Position numbers and translations under genes: made by a program. A stretch of 64,000 nucleotides of DNA from Sphingobium indicum B90A (GTDB taxonomy: Bacteria; Pseudomonadota; Alphaproteobacteria; Sphingomonadales; Sphingomonadaceae). The stretch lies in the NCBI RefSeq assembly GCF_000264945.2, contig NZ_CP013070.1, positions 1,984,001 to 2,048,000 of the forward strand. Reading direction: 5' to 3'. The notes below the pieces were generated by a model. That model saw only the letters and a list, made by a program, of their open reading frames with translations, did no database searches and was not told the origin of the DNA. Of this stretch, positions 27,453 through 36,708 are shown in pieces. The first letter of the stretch is position 1. Each line of letters opens with the position of its first letter.

Positions 27453-28595
27453 ATGAGCAAGACCAGCACCGATGCCAACCCAATCGACATAGCCGAGAAG
27501 CTGATCGCCTGTCCCTCCGTCACGCCCGCCACGGGGGAGGTTTTCGCCGTGCTGGAGGCGATGCTGAAACCGCTGGGCTTCACCGTCGACCGCTTCCTGG
27601 CCGGTGAGGCGCCGGACGGCCCGGTGGAAAATCTGCTGGCATGGCGGACGACCGGGCCGGGCAGGCATTTCGCCTTTGCCGGGCATCTGGACGTGGTCCC
27701 GCCGGGCAATGGCTGGGCGAGCGATCCCTTCCGGCCGGAGATTCGCGGCGAGCTGCTCTACGGGCGCGGAGCCGTCGACATGAAGGGCGCCATCGCCGCC
27801 TATGTCGCGGCCCTGCACGACCTGCCCGAAGACCTGCCCGGCACGATCAGCCTGATCATCACCGGCGATGAGGAAGGCGCGGCCGTCCATGGCACGCTGG
27901 CCCTGATGGAGCGGATGGCCGCGCACGGCCTGCGTCCTGACCTCTGCATGGTGGGCGAGCCAACCTCCTCGCGGCGGCTGGGCGACGTCATCAAGATCGG
28001 CCGGCGCGGATCGGTCAACATGTGGATCCATGTCGACGGCGTGCAGGGCCATGTCGCCTATCCGCATCTGGCCGACAATCCGATCCCGCGCCTGATCCGC
28101 ATCCTTTCCGCCATCGACGCGCTGGTGCTGGACGAGGGCAATGACTGGTTCCAGGCGAGCAATATCGAGATCACCAACCTGGACGTCGGCAATCCGACGA
28201 CCAACGTGATCCCCGCCGCCGCGCAGGCGCGCATCTCGATCCGCTTCAACAATGAACATGGCGGCGCGGAGCTGGTCGACCGCATCGCCGCCATCGCCGC
28301 GGCCGAAGGGGGCAGGGTGGAAGCGAAGATCAGCGGCGAACCCTTCCTGACGGAGCCGGGCATGCTGTCGGACATGGTCGCGGGCGCGATCCGCGACGTG
28401 ACGGGGGTGGAGGCGGAACTGTCGACCACCGGCGGAACGTCCGACGCGCGCTTCCTCTCGCGCCTGTGCCCGGTGGTGGAATTCGGCCTCAACAACGCGA
28501 CCATGCACAAGCTGGACGAGGCGGTAGCGCTGGCCGACCTGCGCGACCTCGCCGAAATCTATCGGCTGGTTACGGCGAAGGCCCTGGCGAGCTAG
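27453..28595 (+). CDS. dapE: Succinyl-diaminopimelate desuccinylase
   Basis: Zinc peptidase-family enzyme of lysine and peptidoglycan precursor synthesis that removes succinate from N-succinyl-LL-diaminopimelate. The 380-residue product has metal-binding motifs FAFAGHLDVVPPG (His) and YGRGAVDMKG (Asp), the catalytic/ligand glutamates in ITGDEEGAAVHG and MVGEPTS, and the dimerisation domain with HVDGVQGHVAYPHLADNP. Late motif STTGGTSDARF and the terminal NNATMHKLDE histidine complete the family. It stands alone and is followed by a nested palindromic element. Confidence 0.96.
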   Translation: MSKTSTDANPIDIAEKLIACPSVTPATGEVFAVLEAMLKPLGFTVDRFLAGEAPDGPVENLLAWRTTGPGRHFAFAGHLDVVPPGNGWASDPFRPEIRGELLYGRGAVDMKGAIAAYVAALHDLPEDLPGTISLIITGDEEGAAVHGTLALMERMAAHGLRPDLCMVGEPTSSRRLGDVIKIGRRGSVNMWIHVDGVQGHVAYPHLADNPIPRLIRILSAIDALVLDEGNDWFQASNIEITNLDVGNPTTNVIPAAAQARISIRFNNEHGGAELVDRIAAIAAAEGGRVEAKISGEPFLTEPGMLSDMVAGAIRDVTGVEAELSTTGGTSDARFLSRLCPVVEFGLNNATMHKLDEAVALADLRDLAEIYRLVTAKALAS

Positions 28596-28601
28596 TCTAA
28601 C

Positions 28602-28818
28602 CAGCGTGGACAATTCAAGACTTGTCGGACTGAGTGATTTGGGTGGGGAGCGGACGTTCCCCTATTCGTCACCCCTCCCCCCTGTTCGTCACCCCGGACT
28701 TGATCCGGGGTCCCGCTGCCTTGGACGAGGCGGGCGCTCAGACAAGAAAGCGGGACCCCGGATCAAGTCCGGGGTGACGGAAAACCCATTTCCCGACATT
28801 TCGAGTTTGTCCACGCTG
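28602..28818. repeat. Composite nested palindrome containing family 2 repeat, copy 1
   Basis: The outer ends CAGCGTGGACAA (28602-28613) and TTGTCCACGCTG (28807-28818) are perfect inverted repeats. Nested inside is the family 2 palindrome (28688-28778), whose 29-bp arms, beginning GTCACCCCGGACTTGATCC, are perfect inverted copies. Family 2 also occurs at 43776-43865 and 55447-55532, but the outer ends are seen only here. The left flank (28641-28675) also matches the flank of the 43776 copy in inverse orientation. Confidence 0.85.
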
Positions 28819-28874
28819 CCCAGGACCCATCGACATTCATTTCAGGGTGAGCGGGAAGCGAATAGGCCGCCGCC

Positions 28875-30554
28875 TCAGACGGAGCGTTGCCTGGCCAGCG
28901 GCGCGGGCGCGGCGAAGCGGGCGAGATAATCCTCCTCGCCCATCGGCCGCGCCAGATGATAGCCCTGGAACAGCGTGCAGCCGATCACGCGCAGCATTTC
29001 CATCTGCGCCTCGGTCTCCACCCCCTCGACCACCACTTCCATGCCCAATCCCTGGATCAGCCCGACGACGGCGCTGCAAATCGTGCGGGCTTCGGCCGAA
29101 ACGGCGATGTCGCGGACCAGCGAACGGTCGATCTTCACCCGGTCGACCGGCAATTCGCGCAGTCGCGAGAGGTTGGAATAGCCGGTTCCGAAATCGTCGA
29201 TGGCGATGCGCACGCCGTCCCGCCGCAGGGCGCGGATCTGGTCCAGAGTCCGCGCCTTCATCTCCATTGCCAGCGATTCGGTGATCTCCAGTTCCAGCAT
29301 GATCGCCGGCGCCCGATGCGCGTCTATCGCATGACGCAGGCGCATGAAGAAATCGGCCTGCCCCAGTTCGCGGGAGGATATGTTGATCGCGATCCGCTGC
29401 CTGACACCGGCCTGCGACCAGCGCGCCGCCGTCTCGCACACCCGGCCCATGACCCAGTCGCCCAGCGCCACGATGGCGCCGCTTTCCTCCGCGATGGGCA
29501 CGAAGGAGCCGGGCATCACCAGCTCGCGTTCCGGATGCGCCCAGCGGATCAGCGCCTCGGCGCCGATGACCCGGCCGCTGCCGATCTCGATCTGCGGCTG
29601 GAATTCCAGCAGGAACTCCTCCCGTTGCAGGCCCAGCAGCAGGTCGCGCTCCAGCTCGGCGCGGTCGGCGGCTTCCAGCGCCAGTTCGGTGGTGAACATC
29701 TCGGCCCGGTTACGGCCCTGATGCTTGGCATGATACATGGCGATGTCCGCCGACCGCAGCAGCGCGGACAGCGTGTCGCCATGTTCAGGATAACAGGCGA
29801 CGCCGATCGACGCGCCCAGGTCGACATGCTGGCTGCCCAGGTCGAAGCGCTCGCGCAGCGCGAACTGGATGGCGCGGGCGATCCGCCCGGCGCTGTCCAT
29901 GTCCGACAAGCTGGGGACGAACAGGGTGAATTCATCGCCCGCCAGGCGACCGATCAGGCAATCGCCCGCGCCCGCGCTGGCCTGCGCCATGGCGACTTCC
30001 CGCAGCCGGCCGGCGACGCGCGCCAGCAACTGGTCGCCCGCCGCATGGCCCAGCGTGTCGTTGACGCCCTTGAACCCGTCCAGGTCGATGAAGAACAGGG
30101 CGGCAAGCCCCTCCTCGCTGCGTTCCGCCAGCAGCCGTTCGACCTGCCGGCAAAAGCTGATGCGGTTGGCGAGGCCCGTCACCGGATCGAACAGGGCCAG
30201 CGCCTGCACATGGTCCAGATTGGTGCGCACCTGGCTGAACAGGCTTTCCATCGCCACCGACAGATCGGGCAGTTCCTGGCCGATGTCGCGGGGCACGGCG
30301 GATTGCAGGTCGCCATGCGCCGCCGCCAGCAGGCGTTCGGTCGCGCCGTCGATGGCGCTTGCGGTCGTGGCCACGGTCCGGCGGGCGGACGCCCAGCTCA
30401 GCGTACCGCACAGGATCGCGATGATGAGGGATCGGCCGACGCCGTCCATGTCCGTGGCCTGCCCCTGGCCCAGGACCAGCGACAGGATGAACACCAGCGC
30501 CCCCGCGGCACAGGCGAAGGCGGTGGCGCGGCTCGTCAATGTCACGCCCTGCAT
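28875..30554 (-). CDS. Membrane GGDEF-EAL protein with AGDEF variant
   Basis: C-di-GMP turnover protein of about 559 residues. Two N-terminal hydrophobic segments (ATAFACAAGALVFILSLVLG and RSLIIAILCGTLSWA) are followed by a HAMP-like linker, a GGDEF domain and an EAL domain. The cyclase motif is AGDEF (context IGRLAGDEF) instead of GGDEF; some such variants keep activity, others act as sensors. The EAL part looks complete (AEALIRWAHPE, LELEITES, IDDFGTGYSN, VEGVET), so net phosphodiesterase activity is the likelier reading. The start at 30554 has an AGGGAGG ribosome site; 30596 is an alternative ATG. Confidence 0.93.
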   Translation of the reverse strand: MQGVTLTSRATAFACAAGALVFILSLVLGQGQATDMDGVGRSLIIAILCGTLSWASARRTVATTASAIDGATERLLAAAHGDLQSAVPRDIGQELPDLSVAMESLFSQVRTNLDHVQALALFDPVTGLANRISFCRQVERLLAERSEEGLAALFFIDLDGFKGVNDTLGHAAGDQLLARVAGRLREVAMAQASAGAGDCLIGRLAGDEFTLFVPSLSDMDSAGRIARAIQFALRERFDLGSQHVDLGASIGVACYPEHGDTLSALLRSADIAMYHAKHQGRNRAEMFTTELALEAADRAELERDLLLGLQREEFLLEFQPQIEIGSGRVIGAEALIRWAHPERELVMPGSFVPIAEESGAIVALGDWVMGRVCETAARWSQAGVRQRIAINISSRELGQADFFMRLRHAIDAHRAPAIMLELEITESLAMEMKARTLDQIRALRRDGVRIAIDDFGTGYSNLSRLRELPVDRVKIDRSLVRDIAVSAEARTICSAVVGLIQGLGMEVVVEGVETEAQMEMLRVIGCTLFQGYHLARPMGEEDYLARFAAPAPLARQRSV

Positions 30555-30649
30555 GTGCCTCCCTGCCCAGCCAGCCCGAGGTTTGGACTGGATCATCGGG
30601 ATATGAAGGACAGTGGTTAAGAAAAGGTCAGTGGATCCGTCCGAAAGGC

Positions 30650-31183
30650 TTATTTTTTGCGCCGCAGGATGACGTAGAGCGCCCCGTCGCCGCCATGGCG
30701 CTGATGCGCGATCCGCACGCTGGCGATGCGATCGGCATAGCTGCTGGTTTCCAGCCAGTGGCCGATCTCGCCGCGAATGGCGCCGCGGCGCGGACCGCCG
30801 CCTGCCGACGGGCTTTTCGGCGGTTTCCCCGTGACGATCAGCATGATGCGGACGTCCCTTGCCCAGGCCGAGGCCAGCGCCTGGTTAAGCCGGGCATGGG
30901 CTGCCGACAGGCTGTGGCCGTGCAGGTCTATGGTCATGTCGGGCGTCAGATTTCCGCTACGGATTCTGCGCTCCCAACCTGAATCCAGGGTGGCCGCGGG
31001 CGTGCGCGGCTGGGCCGTCGCGACCGTCCGGGCGGAGGGAACCGTTAACCCTGTCTTCTCCTTGGCGGGAACCGGAACCGTGGGGATGGCGGAGACGCGC
31101 GCGCCCGGCCTCAGCGGCCTGATCGAGCGGGTCAGCGCCGTCCAGAGCGCCTGTTCATCGGAGGTGAGACTGCGCCGAGGCAT
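30650..31183 (-). CDS. Smr-domain protein
   Basis: The 177-residue protein has a disordered N-terminal half and a C-terminal Smr (MutS2-related) domain with the signature IDLHGHSLSAAHARL followed by VTGKPP and IAHQRHGGDGALYVILRRKK. Stand-alone Smr proteins are nucleases or nucleic-acid-binding proteins, some acting at stalled ribosomes; the role here is not defined. It lies 12 bp after mltA on the same strand, which in turn overlaps the Tim44-like gene, so the three form an operon typical of alphaproteobacteria. Confidence 0.93.
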   Translation of the reverse strand: MPRRSLTSDEQALWTALTRSIRPLRPGARVSAIPTVPVPAKEKTGLTVPSARTVATAQPRTPAATLDSGWERRIRSGNLTPDMTIDLHGHSLSAAHARLNQALASAWARDVRIMLIVTGKPPKSPSAGGGPRRGAIRGEIGHWLETSSYADRIASVRIAHQRHGGDGALYVILRRKK

Positions 31184-31195
31184 CGCCGCATGACG

Positions 31196-32455
31196 TCAGG
31201 GCTGCTGGCCGAGGCGCGCCGCCGATCCGATCGGCAGCAGGACGAGCGCGCTGCCCCGCGCCGACATGCCGCCCGCGACGCTGCGCGCATTGCTGCCCGC
31301 GCCCCAGAAGCTGTCGAAGCGATTGGCGCCCTTGATCGCACCGCCGGTATCCTGCGCTATCCATATGCCGTTGGGTTCCGCCCGGTCGAGCGAAAGCAGC
31401 ACCGGCGCGCCCAGCGGCACATAGCGGGGATCGGCGGCCACCGTGGCTTCGGGCGTCACCGCGACTCCCATCGCCCCAAGGGGGCCGGCGCCGGTCAGTT
31501 CGCGGAAGAAGACGAAGCTCTTGTTCTCGTTCATGATCGCCGCGCCCTCGGCCGGATGGGCGCGCAGATATTGCATGATGTCCTGCATCGACCCGGCCTG
31601 GATCAGGCCGCGATCCTTCATCAGCTTGCCGATGCCGGTATAATCGAGCCCATTCTGGCCGTCATAGCCGATCCGCATGACCCCTCCATCGGGCAGCAGT
31701 AGCCGTCCGCTGCCCTGCACCTGAAGGAAGAAGAATTCCACCGGATCGGCGGCCCATGCCAGTTCCAGCCCCCTGCCGGCGAGCGACCCCGAAACGATCT
31801 GCGACCTTTCGTCGAAGGGCACCAGATTGGTGCCGTCGACCTTGCCGCGAATGGTCTTGCCCTTCAGGCTGTCGCTGAACTGGCCCAGATTGACGTCGAT
31901 CAGATTGGGCGGGCGGCGGTAGATCGGCACGTCATAGCCAGGCTGCCGCATGCGTGACCCAGCGATCTCCGGCTCATAATAGCCGGTGACGAAGGCCTTT
32001 CCATCGCCCACCTGCACCGCCTCGAAATAGCGGGCGAAAAATTCGCCGGCCGAAGCTTCCGGCCAGCTCGACGCGGCGGCGCAGGCGCTGTTCCAGTCCG
32101 AACCGCGCGTCAGTCCGCTCTGGTCGTTCCGCCGCATCAGCGAAGGGCAGGACAGGCGAAAGGCCTGCAACGCCTTGCGCGAACGATCGCCGGACGGAAT
32201 GAGGTCGGCAATGGCCGGGCCGGGCGTGACGCCGGCGCTAACAGCATTGGCCGTGTCCGTCGGCGCGGCCGCGGGGGGCGTGACCGGCACGGGCGGACGA
32301 GGGGTGGCGGGAACGGGACGGGTTGCGGTCTCTCCACCGCCGCGAGGCGGCCGGGCCGGCGCAGGCCCGCCCGCGCCGGGCGGGATCACGCCGCCCGCGC
32401 AAGCCGACAGCAGCAGCGCCGCGGCCAGCGCCCCCCACGACTGACGCAGGGTCAT
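31196..32455 (-). CDS. mltA: Membrane-bound lytic murein transglycosylase A
   Basis: Cleaves peptidoglycan glycan strands to 1,6-anhydro products at the outer membrane. The 419-residue lipoprotein precursor has a lipobox (LLLSACAGG), a long Pro/Ala-rich linker (about residues 20-85), the MltA domain with TGYYEPEIAGSR, and a C-terminal 3D domain with IAQDTGGAIKGANRFDSFWG, whose aspartates are catalytic in the family. Its start codon overlaps the stop of the Tim44-like gene by 4 bp. The Smr gene follows after 12 bp. Confidence 0.96.
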   Translation of the reverse strand: MTLRQSWGALAAALLLSACAGGVIPPGAGGPAPARPPRGGGETATRPVPATPRPPVPVTPPAAAPTDTANAVSAGVTPGPAIADLIPSGDRSRKALQAFRLSCPSLMRRNDQSGLTRGSDWNSACAAASSWPEASAGEFFARYFEAVQVGDGKAFVTGYYEPEIAGSRMRQPGYDVPIYRRPPNLIDVNLGQFSDSLKGKTIRGKVDGTNLVPFDERSQIVSGSLAGRGLELAWAADPVEFFFLQVQGSGRLLLPDGGVMRIGYDGQNGLDYTGIGKLMKDRGLIQAGSMQDIMQYLRAHPAEGAAIMNENKSFVFFRELTGAGPLGAMGVAVTPEATVAADPRYVPLGAPVLLSLDRAEPNGIWIAQDTGGAIKGANRFDSFWGAGSNARSVAGGMSARGSALVLLPIGSAARLGQQP

Positions 32456-33120
32456 GCCGCCTCATCGGTCTCGCTGAGCTTCCAGTTGGGATCGGTGCTG
32501 CGCAGGTCGCGCGTGAACGTCCAGATGTCGTTGGTGCCGACGGCGTCGGTCAGCGAGCCGGCAACCACATTGCCGTCGCGGTCGCGGGTGACGGCGGCGA
32601 TGTCCGCTTCGAAGCGCAGCGAAATCTCCGCCATGCGTCCGGTGACGCCCGCGTCGACGATCTGCACCTTTTCGATGCGGACAAGGCGGTTGTCGAGGAC
32701 ATGGCCCTCCGCCTCCCGCGCCGCGATCGCTTCCTCGAAGGAGGCCAGCACATCGGCGTCGCACAGCCATTCCAGTTCCTGCCGGTCGCCGCGCCAGAAC
32801 GCCTCCAGCACCATCTTGTAGGCGGCCTTGGCGCCTTCCACGAACTGGGGCACGTCGAAGCTGCGGTCCGCCGCGATCAGCGCGCGCACGCCCGCTTCGC
32901 CGCCGGGCGCGATCAGCCCTTCGGACAGCCGGACCGAATCGCCCGCCATTTCCGGAACCGGGCGCGGCTGCACGATCGTCACCTTGGCGCGTTCCTCCGC
33001 CGGGCGAAGCGCGGGCTCCTGCTCATGCCCGGTCCGCTTGCCGAGCACCGAATAAAGCCGCAACGCCAGAAAACCGGCAATCATGGCGAGGATAACGATC
33101 ACATACACGGGGTCAGGCAC
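32452..33120 (-). CDS. Tim44-like membrane protein
   Basis: The 222-residue protein has one N-terminal membrane segment (YVIVILAMIAGFLALRLYSV) and a C-terminal Tim44/TimA-type domain (VEGAKAAYKMVLEAFWRGD, then DNRLVRIEKVQIVDAGV and WTFTRDLRSTDPNWKL). The family is related to mitochondrial Tim44; in bacteria it is membrane-associated with unclear function. Translation starts at GTG 33120 (MPDPVYVIVI); no ATG fits the family N-terminus, and the open frame further upstream crosses the secB gene on the other strand. It overlaps mltA by 4 bp and diverges from secB with 174 bp between start codons. Confidence 0.9.
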   Translation of the reverse strand: MPDPVYVIVILAMIAGFLALRLYSVLGKRTGHEQEPALRPAEERAKVTIVQPRPVPEMAGDSVRLSEGLIAPGGEAGVRALIAADRSFDVPQFVEGAKAAYKMVLEAFWRGDRQELEWLCDADVLASFEEAIAAREAEGHVLDNRLVRIEKVQIVDAGVTGRMAEISLRFEADIAAVTRDRDGNVVAGSLTDAVGTNDIWTFTRDLRSTDPNWKLSETDEAA

Positions 33121-33294
33121 CCTTTGGACTGAATCTGAAACTGTAACGCAACCAACATAGGCATGTTTCCGCGCATATTCAAATGGCCGCTGTTCAAGTG
33201 CCGCATTGCCCCCTCCCGCCGCCCCTGCTAAGCGCGCGGATCGACAGGCGCGGACATTCCGCCCCCAGCAAACCTTAAGAACCAGGGAAATCAG

Positions 33295-33792
33295 ATGGCC
33301 GAGGAAGCCGATACCGTTCAGACCACCGGCAATGGCGCCGACAACGGCCCGCAGATCGCGCTGATCAGCCAATATGTGAAGGACATGTCCTTCGAAAATC
33401 CGAACGCGCCCGCCGTATACCAGTGGCAGGACCAGCCGCAGATCGACGTGCAGTTCAACATCGGCGCCGACAAGGTGGGCGAGGAAGTGGTCGAGGTATC
33501 GCTGAAGATCGAGGTCAAGGCGACCGCGCCGCAGGGCACCGCCTTCGCCGTCGAACTGGTCTATGCCGCGATCTTCGGCATGCGCAACGTGCCGGAGGAC
33601 CAGATGCAGCCCTTCATGCTGGCGGAAGCGCCGCGCCTCATCTTCCCCTTCGCCCGCCGCGTGCTGGCCGACGCGATCCGCGATGGCGGCTTCCCGCCGC
33701 TGCTGCTCGATCCCATCGATTTCGGGGGGCTTTACATCCAGCAGGCCGAGGCGATGGCGCAGACCGCGGGCGAACCGGCAGGGCACGCCTGA
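33295..33792 (+). CDS. secB: Protein-export chaperone SecB
   Basis: Tetrameric chaperone that keeps preproteins unfolded and delivers them to SecA. The 165-residue product shows QIALISQYVKDMSFENPNAP at its N-terminus, the substrate-groove strands (IDVQFNIGADKVGEEVVEVS) and LIFPFARRVLADAIRDGGFPPLLLDPIDF, the standard SecB C-terminal motif. AGGGA precedes the ATG. Divergent from the Tim44-like gene, a neighbourhood often found in alphaproteobacteria. A family 1 palindrome separates it from murJ. Confidence 0.97.
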   Translation: MAEEADTVQTTGNGADNGPQIALISQYVKDMSFENPNAPAVYQWQDQPQIDVQFNIGADKVGEEVVEVSLKIEVKATAPQGTAFAVELVYAAIFGMRNVPEDQMQPFMLAEAPRLIFPFARRVLADAIRDGGFPPLLLDPIDFGGLYIQQAEAMAQTAGEPAGHA

Positions 33793-33810
33793 GTCTGGGA
33801 ATGATCCATC

Positions 33811-33899
33811 CCCCCGTTCGGGCTGAGCTTGTCGAAGCCCTCCACTTTCTTCCGATCAAGAAGAAGTGCAGCCCTTCGACAAGCTCAGGGCGAACGGGA
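33811..33899. repeat. Palindromic repeat, family 1, copy 2
   Basis: CCCGTTCGGGCTGAGCTTGT at the left pairs with the inverted arm ending CGAACGGG at the right, enclosing an inner pair ACTTTCTTC / GAAGAAGT. It lies between secB and murJ, ending 15 bp before the murJ start. Confidence 0.9.
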
Positions 33900-33913
33900 G
33901 GAGAGGTCTTGCC

Positions 33914-35503
33914 ATGAAGCTCGCCAAGGCCCTCGGTTCCGTCGGCGGGCTGACGCTCGCCAGCCGGATACTCGCGCTGGTGCGCGATTCGCTGGCGGCG
34001 CGCTATGTCGGGGCGGGCTTCGCGTCGGACGCCTTCAACGGGGTCGCCTTCCGCCTGCCCAACATGTTCCGCGCCCTCTTTGCCGAGGGCGCCTTTTCCG
34101 CCGCCTTCATCCCGATGTTCAACCGCAAGGCGGCGGGACCGGGCGGGGTCGCGGAAGGCTATCATTTCGCCGAGCGCGCCCTTGCCGTGCTATTGCCGGT
34201 GCTGGTCGTCTTCACCGCGCTCCTGATCGCGGCGGCGTGGCCGATCACCTGGGCACTCTCCGGCGGCTTCTCCCGCCAGAATCCTACGCCGGAGCAGTTC
34301 GCCTTCGCGGTCATGCTTTCGCGCATCACCCTGCCCTATCTGGCACTGATCAGCCTGGCGTCGCTGCTGGGCGGGATATTGAATTCGCTCGACAAATTCT
34401 GGGTGAATGCGGCCGCGCCGATCCTGCTCAACGTGGCGATGATCGCGGGGCTGTGGCTGTTCCATGGCGCCGACGAATATGAAACGGCGCGGGTGCAGGC
34501 GATTTCCGTCACGGTCGGCGGCGCGCTGCAACTGCTCTGGCTGATCTGGGCCTGCCGCCGGGCGGGCGTGTCGATGAAGCTCAAGCGCCCGCGCTTCGAT
34601 GCCGATGTGAAGGAATTGCTGCGGCTGATCGTCCCGGCGGCGGCGGGGGCCGGGGCTTCGCAGATCAACTTGCTGATCTCGACCGCTCTGTCGGGCTGGC
34701 TGCTCGCCTCCGGTTCGATCACCTATATCTATTATGCAGACCGGCTGAACCAGTTGCCGCTGGGGCTGATCGGCATCGGCCTGGGCACCATATTGCTGCC
34801 GACCATTTCGCGCCTGCTTTCCACGGGGCAGGACAGGCAAGCGATGGACACGCAGAACCGGGGCATCGAACTGGCGCTGTTCCTGACGCTGCCCGCGACC
34901 GTCGCCTTCATCACCGTGGCGGAACCGATCGTGCGGGGCCTTTTCCAATATGGGCGCTTCACCGTCGAGGATGCGGAGCGTTGCGGATGGGCGCTGTCGG
35001 CCTTTTCCATCGGCCTGCCATCCTATGTGCTCGTGAAGGTGTTGACGCCCGGCTATTATGCGCGGGGCGATACGAAGACGCCGGTGCGCTATGCGATGCT
35101 GTCGATCCTCATCAACATCATCGGCAATATCGTGCTGATCCCGCTGCTGGGCCATGTCGGGCCGCCGCTGGCGACGGCGCTCTCCTCCACCGTCAATGTG
35201 GCGATGCTCTATTTGACATTGGTGAAGCGCGGGCATTTCGCCGCCGACGCGCAATTGCGGCGGCGCCTGCCCCGGCTGGCGGTGGCTGCGGCCGCGATGG
35301 GCGGCGTGCTTTATGCGGGCGAGGGAGTGCTCGATCCGTGGCTCGGCGGGGCGATGGTCCAGCGCTATGTCGCGCTCGCCCTGCTTGTCGGCGCGGGGAT
35401 CGCGCTGTACGGGGTGGCCTGTTTCGTCACGGGCGCCTATCGGCTGTCCGACCTCAAGGCGCTGATGCGGCGCAAAAGTGCAACCAAGACAGAGAACGGA
35501 TAG
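33914..35503 (+). CDS. murJ: Lipid II flippase MurJ
   Basis: Moves the peptidoglycan precursor lipid II across the inner membrane. The 529-residue product has about 14 membrane helices and family landmarks RDSLAARYVGAGFASDAFN, FRALFAEGAFSAAFIPMF and PTPEQFAFAVMLSRITLPYL. Charged and polar residues line the central cavity. The ATG at 33914 has GGGAGGAGAGG just upstream, which overlaps the end of the family 1 repeat. The trpS gene begins 4 bp after its stop, so the two are cotranscribed. Confidence 0.96.
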   Translation: MKLAKALGSVGGLTLASRILALVRDSLAARYVGAGFASDAFNGVAFRLPNMFRALFAEGAFSAAFIPMFNRKAAGPGGVAEGYHFAERALAVLLPVLVVFTALLIAAAWPITWALSGGFSRQNPTPEQFAFAVMLSRITLPYLALISLASLLGGILNSLDKFWVNAAAPILLNVAMIAGLWLFHGADEYETARVQAISVTVGGALQLLWLIWACRRAGVSMKLKRPRFDADVKELLRLIVPAAAGAGASQINLLISTALSGWLLASGSITYIYYADRLNQLPLGLIGIGLGTILLPTISRLLSTGQDRQAMDTQNRGIELALFLTLPATVAFITVAEPIVRGLFQYGRFTVEDAERCGWALSAFSIGLPSYVLVKVLTPGYYARGDTKTPVRYAMLSILINIIGNIVLIPLLGHVGPPLATALSSTVNVAMLYLTLVKRGHFAADAQLRRRLPRLAVAAAAMGGVLYAGEGVLDPWLGGAMVQRYVALALLVGAGIALYGVACFVTGAYRLSDLKALMRRKSATKTENG

Positions 35504-35507
35504 AAGA

Positions 35508-36512
35508 ATGCGCGTCCTTTCCGGCATCCAGCCGACCGGCAATCTGCACCTGGGCAATTATCTGGGCGCGATCCGCAACTGGGTGCGGATGCAGGATGAG
35601 ATGGACAGCCAGAGCCAGTGCTTCTTCTTCCTGGCCGACATGCATTCGATCACCGTGCATGAGGGGCGCGAACAGCGCATCCGCAATGTCCGCTACATGG
35701 CCGCCGCGCTGGTGGCCGCCGGGATCGACCCGGACCGTTCCGTCCTGTTCAACCAGGCGCGGGTGCCCGCCCATGCGGAACTGTGCTGGCTGCTGAACGG
35801 CACGGCGCGGATCGGCTGGCTCAATCGCATGACCCAGTTCAAGGATAAGGTCGGCAAGGATCGCGAGGGGGCGTCCATCGGCCTGTTCGTCTATCCGGTG
35901 CTCCAGGCGGCGGACATCCTGGTCTACAACGCCACCCATGTGCCGGTGGGCGAGGATCAGAAGCAGCATCTGGAACTGGCCCGCGACATCGCGACCAAGT
36001 TCAACACCGATTTCGGCGTGGAATTGTTCACCCTGCCCGACCCGATCATCCCGAAGGAATCGGCGCGCATCATGTCGTTGCGCGACGGCACAGCGAAAAT
36101 GTCCAAGTCCGACCCGTCCGACATGAGCCGCATCAACCTGACCGACGATGACGACGCGATCATGCAGAAGGTGAAGAAGGCGAAGACCGATCCCGAACCG
36201 CTGCCCGAAAGCGCAGAGGGGCTGGCCGGGCGTCCGGAGGCGAATAATCTGGTCGGCATCTATGCGACGCTGGCGGGCAGGACCGCCGACGCCGTCTGCG
36301 CAGAGTTCGCGGGCAAGGGCTTCGGCGCGTTCAAGCCGGCCTTGGGCGAACTGCTGGTGGAAACGCTCCGCCCGATCCGCACGCGGTTCATGGAATTGCG
36401 CACCGACGACGCGGCGCTGGACGCCATCTTGGAAAAGGGAGCGGCCAAGGCGTCTGCCGCTGCCGAGCCCACGCTCCGCGCGGCCTATGACGCGATGGGC
36501 CTGATGCGCTGA
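35508..36512 (+). CDS. trpS: Tryptophan-tRNA ligase
   Basis: Class I synthetase charging tRNA-Trp. The 334-residue product has the HIGH-type motif TGNLHLGNYLGAIRNW near residue 15 and the KMSKS motif GTAKMSKSDPSD. Length agrees with the family. The ATG at 35508 lies 4 bp after the murJ stop, with GATAGAAG upstream. A GC-rich repeat of CGGCGGCCG follows the stop and may act as a weak terminator. The 196-bp gap to the next gene is otherwise featureless. Confidence 0.97.
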   Translation: MRVLSGIQPTGNLHLGNYLGAIRNWVRMQDEMDSQSQCFFFLADMHSITVHEGREQRIRNVRYMAAALVAAGIDPDRSVLFNQARVPAHAELCWLLNGTARIGWLNRMTQFKDKVGKDREGASIGLFVYPVLQAADILVYNATHVPVGEDQKQHLELARDIATKFNTDFGVELFTLPDPIIPKESARIMSLRDGTAKMSKSDPSDMSRINLTDDDDAIMQKVKKAKTDPEPLPESAEGLAGRPEANNLVGIYATLAGRTADAVCAEFAGKGFGAFKPALGELLVETLRPIRTRFMELRTDDAALDAILEKGAAKASAAAEPTLRAAYDAMGLMR

Positions 36513-36708
36513 TGCCGCGGCGGCCGTCGAAGCGGCGGCCGTTTCCGGTCTGACGGAATGATCCGTGCCGCGCCGTCATAGGGATGGCAGGACATGGTTT
36601 GCGCCCGTTCGCCCGTTACGCGCGTTCAAACGATGTTCAGTTGCGTTTTGTTAAGGCAGGACGCAAGATGTTTGGCAGGCTTGGTGCCTGGTACAGGACG
36701 CAAGAAAA

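Noticed and set aside
28887..30620. Plus-strand open frame of 577 codons
   Set aside because: Antisense shadow of the second GGDEF-EAL gene, with no family-like sequence.
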